64,000 bases of DNA from the NCBI RefSeq assembly GCF_004307995.1, contig NZ_SIRE01000021.1, positions 1-64,000 on the forward strand, in the 5' to 3' direction. How positions within the stretch are numbered: the first letter of the stretch is position 1; each line of letters opens with the position of its first letter. Below, one piece after another: positions 34,245 through 43,048 of the stretch. The notes beneath the pieces were generated by a model. That model saw nothing but the letters and a program-made list of their open reading frames with translations. It searched no databases and was not told the DNA's origin. The stretch is from Paenibacillus thalictri (GTDB taxonomy: Bacteria; Bacillota; Bacilli; Paenibacillales; NBRC-103111). The translations under genes and the position numbers were made by a program.

Positions 34245-36044
34245 ATGAAGAAGGGACAATGGCGAATCAGGCCGATCCTGCTGCTGGGCTTTATCGGTCT
34301 GACGTGGCTTCTTCTGCTGCTCACCTGTTTGATTTTTTACTGGAACGTCTCTAAGACGGTGATCGGGCAAATCGTCGATAACCGGCTGGAGCTGATCGAC
34401 CAAACTCACGGCCAAATCAGCTCGCGGTTCCGCGATGTGGAGGAAATTGCGCTGGTCATCTCCTCCAATCCGAACCTGATCGACGCTTTCGGCGACAACA
34501 GCCGCGATGTGTACAGCCTCATTCAGACCCGGCGTGATGTCGTTAACAATGTGGTGAATCCTTTTTTGTATTCCAAGCCTTATTTATCCAGCGTGAGATT
34601 GTTCAGCGACCGTTTTAAAAACTTGCCGTTATCCGCTCTGGACCGGGTGTACCCGATGTCGGCCGCGGAATGGGACCAGGAAGTGCTGAACCGATCGGAT
34701 TCGTTCTGGGCCGGTTCCCATCCGGATCCCGTCGCCGCTTACCAATCGAAGCAGGTCATCTCTTACGTCCGCAAAATATTCAACGGCCAGGGCCGCGTGA
34801 TCGGCCTTGTCGAGATGAATATGGATGAAAGCTCGCTTTCGCAGCTGCTGCATGGCGAACGCAAGGTGTACGACGGCATGCTGCTTATTACGGACGGCGG
34901 GGGGCGTGTCGTCACCCGGCTGACTTCGTTTGCGGACGGCAGGCTGCCGGAGGAAGTAGACGAGTCACGTTGGATGGACAATATTCGCGACGTGCAGCAG
35001 GACGGTTATCATGCGGCGACGATCGGGGGAGAGCCGTATCTGGTGCTTTATTCGTATCCGGACAAAACACAGTGGCGCCTGATCGAGTTGATCCCGACGG
35101 AACGCATCTACGGGCCTGTGAAGCAAATCCGCAATGCGGTGCTGGCGATCGGCATCGCCGGGCTGCTGCTGAGCTGTATCATCGCTTATTATTTATCGGG
35201 ACGGATGACACGCCAAATCCCCGAGCTGCTTGGCGCTTTCCGCCGCGTACAGGTCGGCAAGCTGGACACGAAAATATCCGAGCAGCATGCGATTTTCGAA
35301 TACCGCCAGATCGCTTTATCGTTTAACCGGATGGTTGATGAGCTGAACATGCTGATCGAGAGCCGCGAGAAGGAGCAGCGGGCGGCGCAGGAGGCGGAAT
35401 ACCGCGTTCTGGAAAATCAGATCAACCCGCATTTTCTGTACAATACGCTGGATATGATCAACTGGATGGCGGCGGCCAAAGGGGCGAAGGAAGCCAGCCT
35501 GATGTCCGCCAAGCTGGGCAGGCTGTTCCGGCTCAGCTTAAGCAAGGGCAAATCGTTTATTTCGCTTGCCGAGGAGATGGAGCATGCGGCGATTTATGCG
35601 CAGATTCAGCAGGCGCGGTTCAAGGAGTCGTTCCTATACGAGGAGCGGATGGCGCCGGACACTGAGCAGCTGTTTGTGCCAAAGCTCATGATCCAGCCGC
35701 TGATCGAAAATTCGATCGTGCACGGCTTCCGCAATCCGGCGGCGGAGCGTACGTTCCGGATCACCGTAAGCGCCTACCTGGCCGGTGAAAACCGCAGCGA
35801 GCTGATCATCGTGATTGAAGATAACGGCGAAGGCGTGGCTGACCCGGCGGAAGCGGATACCCGTAAAGCTCAAAAAGGCACAGGAGGACACGGCATGGAT
35901 AATGTGCGCAAGCGGATACAGCTATACTACGGCGCGGGATATGGGGTAACGCTGAACAACCGTCCGGAAGGCGGGGCGCGGACGGAGATCAGAATCCCTG
36001 CCGCCGCCTGTCAATCGGAAACAAATCGGGGTGTAAGCGGATGA
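34245..36044 (+). CDS. YesM-type sensor histidine kinase
   Basis: A 599-residue membrane kinase: helix at about residues 12-36, extracellular domain to about 290, second helix, HAMP-like linker (SGRMTRQIPELLGAFRRVQVG), phospho-acceptor His396 in NQINPHFLYNTLD, and ATPase domain (LIENSIVHGF, EDNGEGV, GHGMDNVRKRIQ). The frame is open from 34158 inside the GH105 gene, but GGGGGTG lies nine bases upstream of the ATG at 34245. The gene is in the same operon as the importer and overlaps its regulator by ATGA. Confidence 0.92.
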   Translation: MKKGQWRIRPILLLGFIGLTWLLLLLTCLIFYWNVSKTVIGQIVDNRLELIDQTHGQISSRFRDVEEIALVISSNPNLIDAFGDNSRDVYSLIQTRRDVVNNVVNPFLYSKPYLSSVRLFSDRFKNLPLSALDRVYPMSAAEWDQEVLNRSDSFWAGSHPDPVAAYQSKQVISYVRKIFNGQGRVIGLVEMNMDESSLSQLLHGERKVYDGMLLITDGGGRVVTRLTSFADGRLPEEVDESRWMDNIRDVQQDGYHAATIGGEPYLVLYSYPDKTQWRLIELIPTERIYGPVKQIRNAVLAIGIAGLLLSCIIAYYLSGRMTRQIPELLGAFRRVQVGKLDTKISEQHAIFEYRQIALSFNRMVDELNMLIESREKEQRAAQEAEYRVLENQINPHFLYNTLDMINWMAAAKGAKEASLMSAKLGRLFRLSLSKGKSFISLAEEMEHAAIYAQIQQARFKESFLYEERMAPDTEQLFVPKLMIQPLIENSIVHGFRNPAAERTFRITVSAYLAGENRSELIIVIEDNGEGVADPAEADTRKAQKGTGGHGMDNVRKRIQLYYGAGYGVTLNNRPEGGARTEIRIPAAACQSETNRGVSG

Positions 36045-37684
36045 GAATATTGATTGTCGACGACGAACATCACATTATGGACGGACTGGTGCAGCTCGTT
36101 GACTGGCGGCGGCTTGGCGTGACCGATGTGGATACGGCCGTCAACGGACTGCAGGCGCTGGAACGGTACGAAACCTGCAAACCCGACTTGATCGTAACCG
36201 ACATTACGATGCCGCTGATGGACGGGCTGACCTTCCTGGAGCGCGTGCGGCAGACCGATCCCGATACGCCTGCGATCATCTTAAGCGGCTACGACGAGTT
36301 CGAATATGCAAAAAAAGCGCTGCATCTGCGTGTGTTATATTATGTCATGAAACCGATTGTGTTGTCCGAAATCGAGCAGATGCTGTACGAAGTGATTCAG
36401 AAGATGTGCCGTGAAGCGAAGCAAAAGCAATATGACGAGCAATTCAGCCGGATGGTGCAAAACCAGCTGCCGGTGCTGCGCGAGCAGTTTTTGTACAAAA
36501 TCGTCTCGGCGGGGCTGAAAAACAGCGATATTTCCGAGGAACAGCTGACTTTCTACGAGCTGCCCCAGGAGATTTCCGGCGGTGCGCTGCTGCTTACGCT
36601 TGGACTATACCGGACGACCGAAAGGCATAACGAGTCGGAGCGCGATTGGCAGCTGTTCAAATTTTCCGCGCTGAATATCGTGCAGGAGTCGATTGCTTCA
36701 GAGTCGGGTGCGGAGGCGGCATATCCGCTGCAATACATGGAGGACCGGCTGCCGATTCTTATTTGCGGGAGCGGTGCGGAGGCCGCAAGGGAGTGCGCCC
36801 GCCGGCTTGCCGGGCTGCTGCTTGACCGGATCGGCCGCTTCCTTGCGGTTGAAGCCAACGCGGGGATCGGGCAATGGTACGGCGAGCCGGACAAATATTG
36901 CCTGTCGCTGAAGGAATCCGCCGATATGCTGCGGCTTGCCGAACACGAGGGGTACCAGCTCGTGCTCAGCGCAGGGGAGGATCACCGCACGTCATGGGAA
37001 GCTGCGGAACAGCAAAGCGAGCTGCTGAACCTGCTGACGGAGGCGCTTGCGCGGGGGGACGAATCGGCAGCGCTGCAGCTGTGGGCGGATATCGAACACC
37101 GCTTGGAACGCAGCCGTTCCGGACTGGGCCATATCCAGACCGCAGCTATCGCGATGATCAGCCATGTGGTGCTTGGCTTGTCCAAGCTGGGGACGCAGCT
37201 GCCGGAGGGGGATGCGCTGCAGCCGCTGCGCGTCTTTCAAGATATTCAAGCCGCACGGGCAAACGAAGAGGTATTGCGAATTGTAAAAGAATATGTTCGA
37301 ACGAAATGGCTCAATCCGCTCGGGGGAGAAAGCCATGCGGGAGCGGGCGACTATACGGCTGTCGTCAAACGCAAGGTGGAAGCTTGTTATCATCAGCCGC
37401 TTTCGTTTGCCGATATTGCCGGGGAGCTGCATTTGTCCCGCAACTATTTGGGATATGTGTTCAAACGGGAGACGGGGGTCAGCTTTATTCAATATTTGAC
37501 CCAATACCGCATCGAACGTTCGAAAGATTTGCTGCGCACGAAGCGGTATATGATATCGGAGGTGGCGGAGAAAGTCGGCTTCGCCGATGCGGCTTATTTC
37601 AGCCGCGTGTTCCGCGGAGCGGTTGGCATGAGCCCGCTTGAATACGTGTCCGAGCTGCCATCGCATCCGGCGAGTACGTTTTAA
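36041..37684 (+). CDS. YesN-type response regulator, AraC family
   Basis: A 547-residue regulator. The receiver domain has Asp7/Asp8 and phospho-acceptor Asp54 (LIVTDITMPLMDG); the C-terminal AraC domain has LSFADIAGELHLSRNYLGYV and MISEVAEKVGFADAAYFSRV. It starts at the ATGA overlap with the kinase stop, so the pair is translationally coupled. Its likely target is the promoter before the binding-protein gene at 29961. Confidence 0.92.
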   Translation: MRILIVDDEHHIMDGLVQLVDWRRLGVTDVDTAVNGLQALERYETCKPDLIVTDITMPLMDGLTFLERVRQTDPDTPAIILSGYDEFEYAKKALHLRVLYYVMKPIVLSEIEQMLYEVIQKMCREAKQKQYDEQFSRMVQNQLPVLREQFLYKIVSAGLKNSDISEEQLTFYELPQEISGGALLLTLGLYRTTERHNESERDWQLFKFSALNIVQESIASESGAEAAYPLQYMEDRLPILICGSGAEAARECARRLAGLLLDRIGRFLAVEANAGIGQWYGEPDKYCLSLKESADMLRLAEHEGYQLVLSAGEDHRTSWEAAEQQSELLNLLTEALARGDESAALQLWADIEHRLERSRSGLGHIQTAAIAMISHVVLGLSKLGTQLPEGDALQPLRVFQDIQAARANEEVLRIVKEYVRTKWLNPLGGESHAGAGDYTAVVKRKVEACYHQPLSFADIAGELHLSRNYLGYVFKRETGVSFIQYLTQYRIERSKDLLRTKRYMISEVAEKVGFADAAYFSRVFRGAVGMSPLEYVSELPSHPASTF

Positions 37685-37748
37685 AGCTGGCCGGACAGCG
37701 CGCCGCCAAGACTTGCGGGCTGCCAAGCTTTGCTTCCGGCGGTTCGCT

Positions 37749-38570
37749 TTAGCGATGGCTTCGCGGCTCCAGCGCACGTGCCCGGTATTGTGAAGGCGAT
37801 TGGCCGGCAAACTGCTTGAACTGTTTGCTGAAAAAGTAAATATCCGAATATCCAAGCGTATCGGCGATCTGCGACACATTTAACGTGCTTTCCGCCAGCA
37901 GGTGGCATGCCCGTTCGATGCGGGTTTTGGCGATAAACGTTTTTAAGGACAATCCGGTCTGTTGTTTGAACAGGATGTTCAAATAACGCGCCGACAATCC
38001 CGACAAATCGGCGAGCTGCTCATGGCTTGGCGGCGAAGCGACATGTTCCTTGATGTGCCTGACGATCCGGCGGACGACCGCATGGTGTTTTGCGGACGGA
38101 TCCTGCTCGATGAAGGCGGCTCGCGCCAGCATGGTGAGCATCGCTTGCAGCAGGATGGCGAATTCCGCGGCGTCCATGTCGAGGGCGGCTGAGGTTGCCG
38201 CCGGCTGGGGATCGTCCAAGACGATCAGCCGATGAAGCAGCGTCTCCGGCCAGGCCGTGTCCGTCAAATGGACGCAGGGCGGCAGGGCGGGCACTTGCTC
38301 CGGAGTGCCTTGAAAATGGATAAAAATAACGGTTAATCTGTGGTTTTCATCCTGCACCGCCTCAATCCGGTCTCCGGGACGGAACAGGAAGCAGCAGCCG
38401 GCATAAGCGGCATGCCGCTGGCCGTTCAGATTCACTTCGCCTTCGCCCGACACGACATACCACAGATCGTAATCGGTCAGCGGCTGCGGCCGCCAGTTCC
38501 AGCCTTTCTCACAGCGGGCTTTGCCGGAGTGGCGGCTGCTTGCGAGCGGGACGGCAAATGGCAGATCCAT
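37749..38570 (-). CDS. AraC-family transcriptional regulator
   Basis: A 273-residue regulator with an N-terminal cupin-like domain (DYDLWYVVSGEGEVNLNG, about residues 33-50) and a C-terminal AraC domain (SHEQLADLSGLSARYLNILF and VSQIADTLGYSDIYFFSKQF). AGGAGG lies eight bases before the ATG. It faces the PhyH gene across 127 bp that hold an imperfect palindrome, so it probably controls that gene and itself. Confidence 0.88.
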   Translation of the reverse strand: MDLPFAVPLASSRHSGKARCEKGWNWRPQPLTDYDLWYVVSGEGEVNLNGQRHAAYAGCCFLFRPGDRIEAVQDENHRLTVIFIHFQGTPEQVPALPPCVHLTDTAWPETLLHRLIVLDDPQPAATSAALDMDAAEFAILLQAMLTMLARAAFIEQDPSAKHHAVVRRIVRHIKEHVASPPSHEQLADLSGLSARYLNILFKQQTGLSLKTFIAKTRIERACHLLAESTLNVSQIADTLGYSDIYFFSKQFKQFAGQSPSQYRARALEPRSHR

Positions 38571-38645
38571 TGTTCATTCCTCCTGCACTTTCGCATTTCA
38601 GTACAAAAATTCGGAATCGTACAACATCCTAAAAAATCGCCTTCA

Positions 38646-38669
38646 TTACTATAATCGATTATATAGTAA
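38646..38669. promoter_or_regulatory. palindrome between AraC regulator and PhyH gene
   Basis: TTACTATAATCG and CGATTATATAGTAA form an imperfect 24-bp palindrome midway between divergent genes, a plausible operator. Confidence 0.45.
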
Positions 38670-38697
38670 AACGATTCTATTAGGGAGTGAATGGACG

Positions 38698-39594
38698 ATG
38701 AGTACAAATACGAACAGCTCTTCCGAAGTGGCTCAAGGGGTATATATGGGGCAGGCCGTTACGATACGGGCCACTGCTATGACCAATGAAGAAATCGCTT
38801 CCCAGCTGTACCGGTATGAGCGTGTTTCTCCCTTGGTGCCGTCGCTTGCGGACCTGGGCGAAGCTGAGTTAAAGCTTTACAAGCAGCAAGGTTATCTCGG
38901 CGTGGAGAAGGTGCTTTCCGCGGACCAAGTGCAGGCGGCGACCGGAGCGTTAATGGACCTGATTTTCGAAGACGCAAAAGAAGCCCGCATTCAGTACACG
39001 AGGCCGCGCAGCGAGCTGCACAGCCGCGAGGAGCAGGAGCTGGCGGTGCGCAAGGTGCATGATTACGTGCCCAGCGACGAAACGCTGACCGCAATCGCGG
39101 GCGATCCCGCGCTGCTTGCAGCGGTTCGCGACATCCTGGGTGACGAGCCGGTATTGGTGCAAAACATGGCGCTGCTGAAGCCCCCGCATGTTGGGGGCGA
39201 GAAGCCGTGGCATCAGGATATGGCTTACGGGCCGCTGGCTTATGATAAGCCGATTGTCGGCGTATGGATTGCGCTGGACGAGGCGGCGCTGGATAATGGA
39301 TGTATGCATGTGGTCCCGCGGTCGCACATGGATGGCGGGGTGCCTCATTATGCGGTGCGCGATTGGCAAATTTGCGATACGAGTGTGCGCGTGGAACACG
39401 ACGTGGCTGTACCGCTGCCGCCGGGCGGAGCTTTGTTTTTCCATGGCATGCTGCATCACGGGACGCCGCCGAATGGCAGCGACAAGCGGCGGCGGGCGCT
39501 GCAGCTTCATTATGCGGGCAGCTCCTCACGGAAGGTGCGCCCGGATGAATACAAACGAATGTACACAAATGAGATGACCGACGCAGAGTGTTGA
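38698..39594 (+). CDS. phytanoyl-CoA dioxygenase (PhyH)-family protein
   Basis: A 298-residue Fe(II)/2-oxoglutarate-dependent oxygenase. The facial triad is visible: His172 and Asp174 in KPWHQDMAYGP and a distal His253 or 254 in HGMLHHGTPPN. An Arg-Arg pair in DKRRRALQLHY would hold 2-oxoglutarate. In sugar loci these proteins hydroxylate small ligands; the substrate here is unknown. The ATG at 38698 follows TAGGGAGTG; the open frame upstream is not conserved-looking. Forms an operon with the next gene. Confidence 0.87.
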   Translation: MSTNTNSSSEVAQGVYMGQAVTIRATAMTNEEIASQLYRYERVSPLVPSLADLGEAELKLYKQQGYLGVEKVLSADQVQAATGALMDLIFEDAKEARIQYTRPRSELHSREEQELAVRKVHDYVPSDETLTAIAGDPALLAAVRDILGDEPVLVQNMALLKPPHVGGEKPWHQDMAYGPLAYDKPIVGVWIALDEAALDNGCMHVVPRSHMDGGVPHYAVRDWQICDTSVRVEHDVAVPLPPGGALFFHGMLHHGTPPNGSDKRRRALQLHYAGSSSRKVRPDEYKRMYTNEMTDAEC

Positions 39595-39627
39595 TGTATC
39601 TGCGCTAAAATGTAAGGAGGACGTATT

Positions 39628-40446
39628 TTGCAGACGATCATTGCTAAAGCCTTTTGGGGTATGGACGGCACGGTGGAGGAAAAAGTCAGGCGTATCGCCG
39701 AGGGGGGATACGATGCGGTGGAGGCCCCGGTTCCGCAGGGCGTGCGGCCGGGGGAGTTTCGTACGCTGCTGGACGAATATGGCTTAAGCTACATCGCCCA
39801 GATGGCGACGGCAGGCGGAGATCAGGCGGCCGAACATGCCGTTTCTTTCGGGGAACGGCTGCGGCAGGCCGCAGAATACGGGCCGCTGTTCGTCAACTGC
39901 CACACGGGCCGCGACCGGATGGAAACCGACGAGCAGCTCCGCTTATTCCACAGCGTGCTGCGTGACGAATCCGATGTTGGTGTGCCGGTCGCCCACGAAA
40001 CGCATCGCAGCCGGTGCATGTATACGCCTTGGACAACGGCCAAGCTGCTGAAAGTGTATCCTGAACTGAAGATATCCGCAGATTTCAGCCATTGGGTATG
40101 CGTGACGGAATCATTTCTGCAGGCAAGCGAAGCGGATGTTCATCTTGCGATCGACCGTGCGCTGCATATTCACGGGCGGGTCGGTTATTTTCACGGCCCG
40201 CAGGTGGCGGATCCCCGCGCTCCCGAGGTAGCCCAAGAGGTAAACGTACACGAAGCGTGGTGGCAGCGCATTTATGAAGCGAGAAAAGCGGCGGGAGCGG
40301 AGTTGTTTACGTTTACGCCGGAATATGGGCCTCCCGGCTACATGCATGTGCTGCCGTACACGCGGCAGCCGGTTTCCGATTTGTGGGAGATATGCGATTG
40401 GGGCCGCCAGCGTGTGCCCGAATGGATCGGTGCGGATCGTAAATAA
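39628..40446 (+). CDS. TIM-barrel sugar isomerase/epimerase-like protein
   Basis: A 272-residue protein of the xylose-isomerase-like TIM-barrel superfamily. Candidate metal ligands are in VAHETHRSR, ISADFSHWV, VGYFHGPQVAD and FTPEYGPPGY, where Glu, Asp, His and Glu sit at barrel strand ends. The start is TTG at 39628 with AAGGAGG seven bases upstream. It lies 33 bp after the PhyH gene; the pair may oxidise and isomerise the same sugar-derived compound. A strong terminator follows. Confidence 0.82.
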   Translation: MQTIIAKAFWGMDGTVEEKVRRIAEGGYDAVEAPVPQGVRPGEFRTLLDEYGLSYIAQMATAGGDQAAEHAVSFGERLRQAAEYGPLFVNCHTGRDRMETDEQLRLFHSVLRDESDVGVPVAHETHRSRCMYTPWTTAKLLKVYPELKISADFSHWVCVTESFLQASEADVHLAIDRALHIHGRVGYFHGPQVADPRAPEVAQEVNVHEAWWQRIYEARKAAGAELFTFTPEYGPPGYMHVLPYTRQPVSDLWEICDWGRQRVPEWIGADRK

Positions 40447-40463
40447 GCTTTACAGCCAAAATC

Positions 40464-40510
40464 AAAGCCGGATCAAACACCGTAAAGGTGTCTCGGATCC
40501 GGCTTTATTT
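40464..40510 (+). terminator. intrinsic terminator
   Basis: AAAGCCGGATC pairs with GATCCGGCTTT around a nested CACC/GGTG hairpin. It marks the end of the carbohydrate region before the recombinase module. Confidence 0.88.
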
Positions 40511-40560
40511 GTTTTCTGTCTGGACACGCATTCCATTGATGACGAGGTGGTACCATTTCC

Positions 40561-41481
40561 CTAAAACGAGGGCAGAGCCGGCGTATGATGGGAGTTACCG
40601 GCCTGCGCAATGCCCTTGACGTAAATCATTGTTGTGTCCAGACTATAGTGTCCCATAATTTGCGCCAGACGGTGCAACGGGGTGTTCTCCGCCATCACGT
40701 AACCGAACCGGTGCCGCAGATCGTGAGCGCTTAATCCTTCGAGCCGCGCCGATTTCATGTATTTTTGAATCATATGGCGTAAAGCTCGTTCGGTTAATCG
40801 ATTGCCGGTTTTCTCCGATGGAAACAGATAAGGACTATCCGAAGGAAGGACTGCGAGATATTTTTCTAAAGCAGCTCTGCAGGCAGCGTTCAAAGGTACT
40901 TCCCGCTGTTTATTCCGTTTGCCTGATCGAACTGTAAGCTGACCGCTGGGTTTACCGATTTGAATATCTCCGGGAGCCAGATCGCATACTTCCATTGTTC
41001 GTAAGCCGGTATGAAGCATCACGATGAGAATCGTCTGATCCCGAAGGGAACCGCCGTGCTCAGCCGCAGCGATCAATGCAGCTTCTTCTTTGTTTGTCAT
41101 CTGCCTGGGAATTCCCTTTTCTTCCGGAACCAATTTAACCGGCTTCGCAGGGTCGTGGCGAATCTTGGATTCCAGCAAGGCCCACTCGAAAAAACGTTTC
41201 AGGGTTATGAGCCGTCGATTAATGGTCGCCGGTCTCAAATCCATTACTTTTTGCGCCGCTTCCCGATACCGTGTTAATGTTGGAGTAGCTATATATTCAA
41301 TTCGAAATATAACCTCTTCCTCTGGGTGGCCAGTTGTCTCAAACCAACCAATGAAGTGTTTCAGGTCGCTTGCGTATTCCTTTAGGGTTTTGGGATTCAA
41401 ATCTTCGTGAGTGGTGAGAGTGTGAATGAAGTCTCGAATGATCTGTTCTCCTTGTCTAGAAATCCCGGTTGTTTCACTCAT
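40561..41481 (-). CDS. tyrosine recombinase/integrase
   Basis: A 306-residue XerC/D-like recombinase. An N-terminal SAM-like DNA-binding domain (residues about 10-105) is followed by the catalytic domain with all six residues: Arg161 (HTGLRTMEV), Lys188 (RSGKRNK), His253 and Arg256 (SAHDLRHRF), His278 (MGHYS) and the nucleophile Tyr287 (TTMIYVKG). The ATG at 41481 has GGAGG eight bases upstream. It differs from housekeeping XerC/D in lacking any dif context and in having two direct repeats just upstream. It probably moved or once moved the adjacent AT-rich module. Confidence 0.87.
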   Translation of the reverse strand: MSETTGISRQGEQIIRDFIHTLTTHEDLNPKTLKEYASDLKHFIGWFETTGHPEEEVIFRIEYIATPTLTRYREAAQKVMDLRPATINRRLITLKRFFEWALLESKIRHDPAKPVKLVPEEKGIPRQMTNKEEAALIAAAEHGGSLRDQTILIVMLHTGLRTMEVCDLAPGDIQIGKPSGQLTVRSGKRNKQREVPLNAACRAALEKYLAVLPSDSPYLFPSEKTGNRLTERALRHMIQKYMKSARLEGLSAHDLRHRFGYVMAENTPLHRLAQIMGHYSLDTTMIYVKGIAQAGNSHHTPALPSF

Positions 41482-41505
41482 TAGCAAGACCTCCAAATAT
41501 TGACT

Positions 41506-41555
41506 TACATTAGCGGACATGGTATCCTTATCTTAACCAATACATTAGCGGACAT
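41506..41555. repeat. direct repeats upstream of the recombinase gene
   Basis: TACATTAGCGGACAT occurs at 41506-41520 and 41541-41555, 35 bp apart start to start. They are 25 bp and more upstream of the recombinase start and could be recombinase arm/core sites or an operator. Confidence 0.75.
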
Positions 41556-41650
41556 CAAGTACGAGTTCTGAAAATGCCTAATGACCGCTATTCTTTATTA
41601 GTAGCCATTGAAATGGTTGTGTTTAATAATTTAGTTTTTGGAGGAATCCT

Positions 41651-41854
41651 ATGCAAACAGGTACAGTTAAATGGTTTAATGCTGAAAAAGGCTTTGGTTT
41701 TATCGAAATCCAAGACGGAAACGACGTATTCGTTCATTTCAGCGCGATTGAGGGCGATGGTTACAAGTCGTTGGATGAAGGTCAACGCGTTCAGTTCAAT
41801 GTAGTCCAAGGTAATCGTGGATTGCAGGCTGAAAATGTTTCTAAAATTTATTAA
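41651..41854 (+). CDS. cold-shock protein (CspA family)
   Basis: A 67-residue OB-fold RNA chaperone. RNP1 is KGFGFI and RNP2 is VFVHF; WFN near the N terminus is the usual stacking aromatic. Length equals the family standard. TTGGAGGA precedes the ATG. Its leader of roughly 90 bases is AT-rich, as for many csp genes, but no specific element is recognised. It carries its own terminator. Confidence 0.95.
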   Translation: MQTGTVKWFNAEKGFGFIEIQDGNDVFVHFSAIEGDGYKSLDEGQRVQFNVVQGNRGLQAENVSKIY

Positions 41855-41864
41855 ATCATTCGAG

Positions 41865-41891
41865 CTGCTCTAAACCTGGGGCAGTTTTTTG
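41865..41891 (+). terminator. terminator of the cold-shock gene
   Basis: CTGCTC, an 8-base loop, GGGCAG and six T. Confidence 0.8.
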
Positions 41892-41966
41892 TTTATTCCC
41901 GCTTTTACACTCATGCACGAGGACTGTCATTTTCGTAATTAAAATAATATAAGCGAGGTATTGTAA

Positions 41967-42245
41967 ATGAACAAAGAACAATTGATCGAAGATGTGGCGA
42001 AATCTAGTGGATTTTCAAAAAAGAATGCTGAAAAAGCAGTAACGCATGTTCTGGACTCGATTTTTGAAGCTCTAAAGCAAGGCAAAGAAGTTCAACTGGT
42101 TGGCTTCGGAAAATTTAATGTCCGTAGTCGTGAAGCACGTATGGGAAGAAGCCGTAAAACCGGTGAAGAGGTGGAACTTCCGGCGGGTAAAGTTCCTGTA
42201 TTCACGGCAGGAATCACTCTGAAAAAAGCTTTAAATCAAGCCTGA
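41967..42245 (+). CDS. HU-like DNA-binding protein lacking the usual arm proline
   Basis: A 92-residue histone-like protein with the HU fold: helical N-terminal half (MNKEQLIEDVAKSSGFSKKN), GFGKF at residues 46-50 and the DNA-binding arm. In typical HU the arm tip reads GRNPxTG, with Pro63 intercalating into DNA; here it reads GRSRKTG and residue 63 is Arg. The C terminus (TLKKALNQA) is normal. It lies in the recombinase-linked AT-rich module, so it is probably an accessory paralogue rather than the main chromosomal HU. Confidence 0.9.
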   Translation: MNKEQLIEDVAKSSGFSKKNAEKAVTHVLDSIFEALKQGKEVQLVGFGKFNVRSREARMGRSRKTGEEVELPAGKVPVFTAGITLKKALNQA

Positions 42246-42275
42246 CGCCATCAAATGCGAATATAAAATAAAGAT

Positions 42276-42467
42276 GTGACCACATCAGAAAAGCGGTTTT
42301 TTATTAAAACAAGTACACATGATTCGAACGTTAGTGTCGTATTTTCTACAGTTGACGACATAATTAATTTTTATTCCAACAAACAGAGTTTGCAGAGCAA
42401 AGTGGACGATCTGAACAATTTAAAAGGTCACAAAGACAAGGAAAGGAATGGTATATCAACGAAATGA
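42276..42467 (+). CDS. possible small protein, uncertain
   Basis: A 63-residue frame with a GTG start and no good ribosome binding site; hydrophilic, with a possible Lys/Asp-rich C-terminal helix. It ends in an ATGA overlap with the next frame. No family recognised; it may be a remnant. Confidence 0.25.
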   Translation: MTTSEKRFFIKTSTHDSNVSVVFSTVDDIINFYSNKQSLQSKVDDLNNLKGHKDKERNGISTK

Positions 42468-42685
42468 CTCTTTATAACCGGCCTGTAAGGACAATCAACA
42501 AGAGTTCGTGGTTGATAATGATTTCCTGTGTTTTTACTTCATTTGTCTTCACTGTTTGGGGAGGATGCCTTTTGCTTGGCTGCCTCCTTTACATTGCCTT
42601 CTCGAATCTAAAAGTCAGAAACATCTTGGTAAGATCGGGAAATTCATTGCTGCGAACGGTTTTCAAGAAAAGGGAATTGCTATAA
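42464..42685 (+). CDS. possible small membrane protein, uncertain
   Basis: A 73-residue frame with one or two hydrophobic segments (SSWLIMISCVFTSFVFTVWG and following) and a basic end. It overlaps the preceding frame by ATGA, and AGGAATGG lies about 20 bases upstream. An alternative frame at 42508-42753 has a more protein-like C terminus, so a frameshifted remnant is possible. From here to the arsenic operator (about 42690-42935) I see only a GC-rich inverted repeat. Confidence 0.3.
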   Translation: MTLYNRPVRTINKSSWLIMISCVFTSFVFTVWGGCLLLGCLLYIAFSNLKVRNILVRSGNSLLRTVFKKRELL

Positions 42686-42889
42686 AATTACTCCAAGAAT
42701 ACATCTGCAAGAAAAAGGACTCGGTTGACATCTCAGAAGCGCCTCGACCCTGAAATCTAATAAACCGTCTCTCCCCCCGTTTAACTCACGACCGTCGGTG
42801 GTCGCCAACTCTCTTCCACTATCTGGATCCGATATCAGATCCGCTGCAGCTTCCCTAAAGCGATCAAAGAAAAGGTTTAATGACTGGTG

Positions 42890-42913
42890 GGTCCGGGATG
42901 TGTCACCCGGACC
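42890..42913. repeat. GC-rich inverted repeat
   Basis: GGTCCGGG, an 8-base loop and CCCGGACC form a perfect 8-bp stem without a T run, 27 bp before the first ars operator. Its role is unknown; it may mark the border of the arsenic operon. Confidence 0.5.
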
Positions 42914-42939
42914 GGCTTGCTGCCAGGTCATATAAACTA

Positions 42940-43026
42940 TTAATCAACTTTTTTTGATTAACTAATTGACTAGGGGAAAAAATGGTGGTACATTCATTAC
43001 GGATAATAAATCAAAAAAAATTGATT
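42940..43026 (+). promoter_or_regulatory. ars promoter with two ArsR operators
   Basis: The first operator is TTAATCAA-N6-TTGATTAA at 42940-42961; the second is AATCAA-N6-TTGATT at 43009-43026. Between them lie a -35 TTGACT (42966-42971) and a -10 TACATT (42989-42994) with a 17-bp spacer. The ATCAA/TTGAT half-sites are the usual ArsR pattern of Bacillota. Confidence 0.85.
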
Positions 43027-43048
43027 AAGCTAAAAGGTGATGACCTTT

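Noticed and set aside
42508..42753. An 81-residue frame overlapping the small membrane-protein frame
   Set aside because: Its end looks protein-like but its start is the shifted reading of a hydrophobic stretch; possible frameshifted remnant, not a confident gene.
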